Shown here: positions 6,583 to 10,649 of the stretch, one piece after another
Position numbering within the stretch: position 1 is the stretch's first letter
Layout: each line of letters begins with the position of its first letter
Position numbers and translations under genes: made by a program
Notes under the pieces: model-generated
Database searches by the model: none
Seen by the model: the letters and a program-made list of their open reading frames with translations, nothing else
Told to the model about the DNA's origin: nothing
Source: Acidobacteriota bacterium
GTDB taxonomy: Bacteria; Acidobacteriota; Thermoanaerobaculia; Multivoradales; UBA5704
Length of the DNA stretch: 10,649 nucleotides
Direction of reading: 5' to 3'
NCBI GenBank assembly: GCA_003223675.1
Contig: QHVW01000237.1
Location: 1 to 10,649, forward strand

Positions 6583-7306
6583 CGTCGTCACGAGTCGTGA
6601 TGTAGGTGCTGATCGTTCCGGTCACCGCCCCGCCCGCCGCGATCTCGTAGATAGACAAGGGGGGAGCGCTGCCGGAGAGCCGGGCGGAGACCTGGAACGG
6701 CCGGCCCGCCGGGATCGGGGGTGCGGCGAGGCGGGCCTCGCGGATGCCGACCAGATAGCCGATGCGGAGGGCGGGGTCCTCCGTCCGGGCGAGCGCCTCC
6801 AGCACCGCCGCCCCCTGCGCCGCCGCCTCGACGGCCAGGAACGCGGGGGCGCATCCCTCCACGGCCAACGGATGGCCCGGGGGGATCTCGGCCGCGCAGA
6901 CGATCCGTTCAGCCTCGGCTTCAATCACCCCGCGGATCAACCGTGCGGGAGGAGCGTGGGGGAGGAGGATGGGGAGCTCGCCGGTCGCGGCGGCCGGCTC
7001 CTTCCAATCCCCAGTCCCCTCTCCCTCCGTGGTGACCGTCCCACCGCTTACGGGTTTTCCCTGATGAGTGATCTCGAAGCGGGTCCAGCCACCCTCGCCA
7101 GGAATGAGGGCCAGCTCCAGCGTCTCTCCTGGGATTACCGGGCGGCGCAGCCGGACCGACCGCGCCGCAGTGATCGGAACCCCCAGGGCCCGCTCCACGA
7201 AGGCCAGATGGGCGACGCCGGGGAGGATGGGGTGGCCGGGGAAGTGGCCGGCGAACAGGGGGCTGTCCGCCGGCACCTCGATCTGGACGCGGTCACCCCT
7301 CGCCAT
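6566..7306 (-). CDS. Tandem double-hotdog 3-hydroxyacyl-ACP dehydratase (ApeI-like + ApeP-like)
   Basis: The 246-residue chain holds two hotdog domains. The first (about 1-95) is FabA/FabZ-like and resembles ApeI, with the active-site block AGHFPGHPILPG and catalytic His21. The second (about 110-240) resembles ApeP: LLPHAPPARLIRGV places His117 where that family has its catalytic histidine, and the central helix AFLAVEAAAQGAAV carries Glu160. Such enzymes remove water from 3-hydroxyacyl-ACP to give the trans-2-enoyl product; in aryl-polyene synthesis the two dehydratases are separate proteins. It would act right after the ketoreductase encoded across the convergent junction. The ATG has a GGAG 4 bases upstream and lies inside the end of the Uma2 gene (14-base overlap). 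The 3' end overlaps the permease gene tail-to-tail by 17 bases. Chain partnership and activity of each domain are inferences. Confidence 0.8.
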   Translation of the reverse strand: MARGDRVQIEVPADSPLFAGHFPGHPILPGVAHLAFVERALGVPITAARSVRLRRPVIPGETLELALIPGEGGWTRFEITHQGKPVSGGTVTTEGEGTGDWKEPAAATGELPILLPHAPPARLIRGVIEAEAERIVCAAEIPPGHPLAVEGCAPAFLAVEAAAQGAAVLEALARTEDPALRIGYLVGIREARLAAPPIPAGRPFQVSARLSGSAPPLSIYEIAAGGAVTGTISTYITTRDDATRGE

Positions 7307-7976
7307 CGTGCTCCAGCCGATAGATCCAGCGGCCGGGGCGTACCTCTTTACGCACCAGACGGAACCGGCGGCCGAGCCGGGGGGAGGGCCGCCATCCTGC
7401 CGCGTCCGGCTTCACCGCCTCGTAGCCGGCTGGCCCGAGAGCTCGGATTTCAAAAAGGATCGCTTTCTTCCGGACGTCCACCAGCCAGAGCTCCGGAATC
7501 CCAGCCGCCGCATAGAGAGGTGGTAGACGGATGAGATCCTTGCGCTCCGAGCTGTTGCTGACGACCTCGACGACCAGGTCCGGCGCGCCTTCCATCTCGA
7601 TGTAGCGGTCGGGTTCCCCGCTGGCGGCTGGGACGTACCGCAGCCGTCCGCTGTCGAGGGTCTCCCAGAAGACCACGACCACATCAGGCTCTACGGAGAG
7701 ATCGGCCCATGGGCTGGAGATCCGGGCGCGGTCAATGTAGACCTCCCCCAGCCCCGCGTCGACCACCAGCCGGTCCAGGAGGGCCGCAATCCTGGACTTC
7801 ACCGTGCCGTGGGTGTGCAGATCCTCGGGGCTCATATCCACCTCGAGGTTGCCGGCCAGGAAGTCGATCCGTCCGTGCTCGGGGAAGCGGGACGAGACGG
7901 CCCAGGCGCGGAAGCCGGCGAGATCCCGGGTCGCCCGGCGGGGGATGCGAATGTCTTCTTCGCAGAGATTCCACAT
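7293..7976 (-). CDS. Uma2-family (DUF820) PD-(D/E)XK nuclease-fold protein
   Basis: The 227-residue protein shows the typical Uma2 layout: an N-terminal region with RIDFLAGNLEVDMSPEDLHTHG (about 36-57), then EPDVVVV (96-102), APDLVVEVVSNSSERKD (131-147, candidate catalytic Asp133 and Glu137), then LYAAAGIPELWLVDVR (154-169). Uma2 proteins have a restriction-endonuclease-like fold; they occur in many copies in some genomes, and their function is poorly known. In many members a lysine stands four residues before the tyrosine of this last block; here it is Leu151, which may mark a subfamily. A strong Shine-Dalgarno supports the ATG. The gene follows the Rpn-family gene by 22 bases and overlaps the dehydratase start by 14 bases, so the three are probably one transcript. 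There is no evidence that it takes part in lipid synthesis. Confidence 0.85.
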   Translation of the reverse strand: MWNLCEEDIRIPRRATRDLAGFRAWAVSSRFPEHGRIDFLAGNLEVDMSPEDLHTHGTVKSRIAALLDRLVVDAGLGEVYIDRARISSPWADLSVEPDVVVVFWETLDSGRLRYVPAASGEPDRYIEMEGAPDLVVEVVSNSSERKDLIRLPPLYAAAGIPELWLVDVRKKAILFEIRALGPAGYEAVKPDAAGWRPSPRLGRRFRLVRKEVRPGRWIYRLEHDGEG

Positions 7977-7984
7977 AGAGAGAT

Positions 7985-7989
7985 CCTCC
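7985..7989 (-). promoter_or_regulatory. Ribosome binding site for the Uma2-family gene
   Basis: GGAGG on the minus strand sits 8 bases before the ATG and fixes the start. It lies in the 22-base gap after the Rpn-family stop codon, which supports co-transcription. Confidence 0.65.
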
Positions 7990-7998
7990 GGCTAGTCC

Positions 7999-8712
7999 TC
8001 ACGCTAGCACACCTCCCGGCATCGTGGCCGCGAAAAGATCGGGAAAACAGCGGGGGAGGAACGAGCAGCCGAGAAAGATGCTCCAGGCGCGGCGCAGCGG
8101 CTCGTCGTCCGCGTCCACGAGGAGCTCGGCTAGCCGGGCCAGCAGGGGATCGACCGCCTCGGCCGTGCGGCTGCGCTCGAAGTCGCAGAGGAGCGCGACC
8201 AGGTTGTCCTCCCCGACGCCGTGCGGGACCGGGTTGGCGGTCACGTCGAGCACCAGGTAACGGGTCGAGGGGACGTGGCGCTGGAGGGCGGGGACGAGCG
8301 GCAGGAACAGCTCGCGGGCGTCGAGCGGCGCGGTCCAGCGGGTCGCGCCGTTGTAGAGCACCACCGGGAGCACGGCGGGTAGGCGCGCGGAGATCCCCCG
8401 GCGGCGCCGTAGCAGGGCGTGGTAGAGCAGGCCGCGGTCGAGCTCCAGACGCAGGGCGGTGTAGGGGTCGGGCTCCGCCTGCGGCTTGAGCAGCAGGTAG
8501 ACCCAGTCCGAGCCCCCCTGCCAGCGCAGGCGCCAGATCAGGGGGCTCTCCGGCCGGTCCGGGTGGGAGCCGCCGTCCCGGCGCTCCAGGGTGCGGAGGT
8601 CGAGCCAGCCGATCCACTCCTCCGGCAGGAAGCCGAGCAGGAGATCCTGGACCATCCGGGGTTGGGAAAAAAGCAGGGCGTAACCGGTGTCGTGTCTTCC
8701 GTCCATGGGCAT
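7999..8712 (-). CDS. Rpn-family PD-(D/E)XK 'recombination-promoting nuclease/putative transposase', likely catalytically inactive
   Basis: The 237-residue protein begins with the family's hallmark HDTGYALLFSQPRMVQDLLL and FLPEEWIGWLDLRTLE, then LIWRLRW, VYLLLKPQ, LPAVLPVVLYNG and WTAP, the order seen in Rpn/PDDEXK-transposase proteins. Rpn proteins are DNA endonucleases that in E. coli promote RecA-independent recombination. Two expected catalytic acids seem replaced, as remembered from the family consensus: the Asp just before the LIWR-type strand is Pro57, and the Glu of the usual E-x-Q motif is Lys76, with Gln78 kept. The start is supported by a perfect AGGAGG 8 bases upstream. The C-terminal third is variable in the family and carries no motif I recognise. 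It is the first gene of a probable Rpn/Uma2/dehydratase transcript. No inverted repeats mark it as a mobile element. Confidence 0.85.
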   Translation of the reverse strand: MPMDGRHDTGYALLFSQPRMVQDLLLGFLPEEWIGWLDLRTLERRDGGSHPDRPESPLIWRLRWQGGSDWVYLLLKPQAEPDPYTALRLELDRGLLYHALLRRRRGISARLPAVLPVVLYNGATRWTAPLDARELFLPLVPALQRHVPSTRYLVLDVTANPVPHGVGEDNLVALLCDFERSRTAEAVDPLLARLAELLVDADDEPLRRAWSIFLGCSFLPRCFPDLFAATMPGGVLA

Positions 8713-8720
8713 CTTTTCTT

Positions 8721-8726
8721 CCTCCT
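8721..8726 (-). promoter_or_regulatory. Consensus Shine-Dalgarno of the Rpn-family gene
   Basis: AGGAGG on the minus strand, 8 bases before the ATG at 8712, is the strongest ribosome binding site in the window. It prefers this ATG over the in-frame one two codons later. Confidence 0.7.
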
Positions 8727-8753
8727 GCCCACAGAAGACGTAAAAACGGGGTC

Positions 8754-8788
8754 AAAACTAATTCGCCCTAGAAGTACTAGGGCCGAAT
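8754..8788 (-). terminator. Candidate intrinsic terminator after the zincin/SGNH pair
   Basis: On the minus strand, 25 bases after the SGNH-type stop codon, ATTCG plus CCCTAG pairs with CTAGGG plus CGAAT: an 11-base-pair stem with one bulged G and a 5-base loop. It is followed by TAGTTTT and a little later by another run of five T. Position and strand fit a rho-independent terminator separating this pair from the Rpn-family gene. The T-tract begins three bases after the stem and is short, so efficiency is uncertain. The plus strand has no T-tract after the hairpin. Confidence 0.5.
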
Positions 8789-8813
8789 GAGCACCCTGAG
8801 GGGGGCCTGGAGG

Positions 8814-9569
8814 CTAGAACAGGGAGAGCGTCGAGCCGTCCGCGAGCCGGATCGCGGGCTGGGAACGGCGCACGGTGGCGCCGAAGAGGCGGCTCTCCGC
8901 CGCGCCCAGCAGGGGGAGCCGCCGGCCGGCCTCCGGCGCCGGTCCGGAGGGGGCCGGGAGGACGTGAGACCACACCTCCCGGCGGAGGCGCCGCCGGAAG
9001 TGGATGGGATCGAGCCCGTACCAGGCCGCCGCGGGCTCGACGAGGCGCGCCCCCCGCTCCCCGCCGATCCGGCGCAGCCGCTCGTCGAGGTCCCGCGCCC
9101 GGTCGAGGAGCGCCGGCCAGGGGGCCGGGCGGCCGGGATAGAGCAGCCCGGCCGCGAGGCGGACCTGGGGCTGTGAGAGCCGCTCCAGGCGGGCCAGCGG
9201 GAGGAGGGTCATCACGGTCTCGGTCTCGGGTCCCAGGCGGTCGAGGCAGGCCTCCACCCAGCCGGCGATCTCCTCCACACGCGCCCCGTAGACCAGGTCG
9301 TTGCCGACGTCCGTAATCAGCGCGAGAGTGGGGAGCGGAGGGCGGGCCTTGAGCTCCCCCCAGAGGCCGCAGCGGGCGATCCCCGGCAGATGGCGGACGT
9401 AGAGGAAGCGGCTCCAGGCGCCCCAGGAGCGGCCGTGGCCGCAGGCGGCGAGCGCCTCGACGGGACCGCCGGCGCGGTGCCGGACGCGGTCGAGCACCAG
9501 GGGCAGGGATTTCTTGAGGTTGCTCGCTCCCAGCAGGACGGCCCGCAGGGCGGGCTCGCGGTCCGCCAT
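8814..9569 (-). CDS. SGNH/GDSL-hydrolase-like protein
   Basis: The 251-residue protein carries the landmarks of an SGNH fold in the right order. LLGASNLKKSL gives the candidate nucleophile Ser16 (GASN in place of GDSL). Gly44 or Gly46 in ACGHGRSWG can serve as block II, VGNDLVYG has Asn90 as block III, and GLDPIHF carries the Asp187-x-x-His190 pair of block V near the C-terminus. SGNH enzymes cleave esters, including acyl and acetyl groups on lipids and polysaccharides. No signal peptide or membrane helix is visible, so a cytoplasmic location is likely. The start is fixed by a TGATG overlap with the upstream gene, which implies translational coupling and a shared role. The substrate is unknown. 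Overall similarity to well-studied lipases looks low, so activity rests on motif recognition alone. Confidence 0.75.
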   Translation of the reverse strand: MADREPALRAVLLGASNLKKSLPLVLDRVRHRAGGPVEALAACGHGRSWGAWSRFLYVRHLPGIARCGLWGELKARPPLPTLALITDVGNDLVYGARVEEIAGWVEACLDRLGPETETVMTLLPLARLERLSQPQVRLAAGLLYPGRPAPWPALLDRARDLDERLRRIGGERGARLVEPAAAWYGLDPIHFRRRLRREVWSHVLPAPSGPAPEAGRRLPLLGAAESRLFGATVRRSQPAIRLADGSTLSLF

Positions 9570-10649
9570 CAGCGCTCCGCGGGGCGGAGCCGCGCACGGA
9601 TCTCCGCGACCGTCCGTTCGAGCCGTGCTTCCGCGTCGTCGGCCGCCAGATCCTCCAGCCGCAAGGAGGCGAGGGCCGCGATGAGCAGCGCCGTCTCCTC
9701 CGGGCCCCGGGGGCCCAGAGGGAGCCCGGCGTCGAACCGCTCCAGGCTCTCCGCCGCCCGCTTCACCAGCGACTGCAGCACCCGGAAGGCGCCGTCCGAG
9801 AGCGGCGGCTTCCCGCGGTAGAGGTCGAGGCGCCCCCCCGGCCGGTAGCGGGGGAAATCCTCCAGACCCACGAAGCGCAGGAACCAGGCGGCGCGGAAGC
9901 GGCCGGTGGCTCCCACCATCCCGGTGTAGTCGGCGATCAGCTCGTCGAGCAGGTTGTTGCGCATGGAGCCGAAGAGGCGCCGGGTGAGGTAGTGGGCGCA
10001 CTCGTGGTCGCGGCGGAGAGCGAGGGAGATCGCTCGCCACTCCCCTTCCTCCAACCCCAGGTCGGCCGCGGGCACGGCGCTGTAGGGGCCGTCGGAGAGG
10101 AGGATGAAGCGGTCCTGGTACAGCTCGCGCCGGCCCTGGAGACGCTGGAGTTCCGCGTTCCATGTGGCGGTCTCGCGCTCGAGCGGGGGCAGCGCCTCCC
10201 ATCGCCGCCGCAGCTCCCGGATGCGGCTCCAGTTGTTGTAGCCGGAGACCATCAGCGCCCCCTGGGCGGCGGGGACCGGCTCCGGCTCGTTCCGCTTCGT
10301 GAGCGCCTGGAGGAGGGCCACGAATTCCGGCCGGCGGCGGGCGATCAGCAGGGGGATGCGGCCGGCGGGGCTCTCGTGGATCACCAGCTCGATCGCCTCC
10401 GGCCGCTCGACCGCGAGCCCCGTGGCCTCGGGGATCTCGTCCGGCGGCACCCCCCGCCGGGTCGCCGCCCGGTACCCCTCGGTCTCGCTGATCCCCGGCC
10501 GCACCGGGAAGCGGAGCTGGGGGAGGTGCTCGCGCAGCACGGCGAAGGCGCCGCGCGTCCGGGCTTCCGCCGCCAGGGATCCCCAGAAGGGGACGAACGG
10601 CTCGTCCGGCAGGGGGAAGCGCACCTCCGAGGTGAGGGGCTCCAGGTCG
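9569..10649 (-). CDS. Uncharacterised protein with an HExxH zincin-like motif (5' end outside window)
   Basis: I do not recognise a characterised family with certainty. The frame is open to the window edge; a GTG at 10624 is possible, but reading continues upstream as DLEPLTSE, so the gene probably starts beyond the window. From that GTG it has 351 residues. The strongest feature is DHECAHYLTRRLFGSMRNN, an HExxH motif at residues 207-211, followed 17 residues after the second histidine by LLDELIADYTG (Glu228, Asp232). The spacing suits zinc binding by two histidines and an acidic residue, as in gluzincin-type metalloproteases. Other striking blocks look conserved in character: GISETEGYRAATRRG, VSGYNNWSRIRELR and LYQDRFILLSDGPYS. 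No signal peptide is seen, though the true N-terminus is missing. It is coupled to the SGNH-type gene by a one-base stop/start overlap. Metal binding and proteolysis are inferred. Confidence 0.75.
   Translation of the reverse strand, partial: DLEPLTSEVRFPLPDEPFVPFWGSLAAEARTRGAFAVLREHLPQLRFPVRPGISETEGYRAATRRGVPPDEIPEATGLAVERPEAIELVIHESPAGRIPLLIARRRPEFVALLQALTKRNEPEPVPAAQGALMVSGYNNWSRIRELRRRWEALPPLERETATWNAELQRLQGRRELYQDRFILLSDGPYSAVPAADLGLEEGEWRAISLALRRDHECAHYLTRRLFGSMRNNLLDELIADYTGMVGATGRFRAAWFLRFVGLEDFPRYRPGGRLDLYRGKPPLSDGAFRVLQSLVKRAAESLERFDAGLPLGPRGPEETALLIAALASLRLEDLAADDAEARLERTVAEIRARLRPAER

Noticed and set aside
7991..8008. GCTAG and CTAGC inverted repeat around the Rpn-family stop codon, considered as a terminator or attachment site.
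   Set aside because: Only a 5-base stem with an 8-base loop and no T-tract; the Uma2 gene follows directly with its own ribosome binding site.
7293..8712. The Rpn/Uma2 pair considered as a transposon or defence island because Rpn proteins are often named transposases.
   Set aside because: No terminal inverted repeats, target duplications, integrase or known defence partner are visible on either side.
8725..8760. A TTGACC on the minus strand upstream of the Rpn-family gene that looks like a -35 box.
   Set aside because: No acceptable -10 hexamer is found 16-18 bases downstream, so only half a promoter is present.

Overview
The window is GC-rich, densely packed bacterial DNA with frequent GTG and TTG starts and several stop/start overlaps. 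The best lineage clue is a relative of the ADOP permeases (duplicated 'orphan' FtsX/MacB-type permeases with no ATPase partner), a family greatly expanded in Acidobacteriota. An uncultured acidobacterium-like organism is a reasonable but unproven guess. No rRNA, tRNA, CRISPR array, insertion sequence or integrase was recognised, and no gap between genes exceeds about 110 bases.

Plus strand, 1-6582. After the 3' part of a RimJ/RimL-type GNAT acetyltransferase come four tightly coupled genes: a family 2 glycosyltransferase, a FabG-like ketoreductase, an MMPL/RND-type lipid exporter and an LpxL/HtrB-like lipid acyltransferase. This is the tailoring and export set seen in aryl-polyene, xanthomonadin and flexirubin-like clusters, which place an acyl-polyene lipid in the outer membrane. 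Ketosynthases, acyl carrier proteins, AMP ligase and thioesterase are absent and would have to lie upstream. The exporter is broken near its 5' end: its first membrane helix is in one frame, the rest in another, and about 27 codons seem to be missing at the junction. Next is an unusual mini-ADOP that keeps its membrane helices but has lost both large periplasmic domains in frame.

Minus strand, 8712-6566. Three genes are read toward the plus-strand operon: an Rpn/PD-(D/E)XK 'transposase' family protein whose two expected catalytic acids look replaced, a Uma2-type nuclease-fold protein, and a tandem double-hotdog dehydratase. The dehydratase resembles the two dehydratases of aryl-polyene clusters (ApeI- and ApeP-like) joined in one chain. 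It is the natural partner of the ketoreductase across the convergent junction, although the Uma2 gene overlaps its start.

Minus strand, 10649-8814. A protein with an HExxH zincin-like motif (its 5' end is outside the window) is followed, with a TGATG overlap, by an SGNH-hydrolase-like protein. A hairpin with a short T-tract follows this pair and is a plausible terminator.

The most interesting points are the double-domain-deleted ADOP, the fused ApeI/ApeP-like dehydratase separated from its pathway operon, the damaged exporter, the apparently inactive Rpn protein, and the undescribed zincin/SGNH gene pair.
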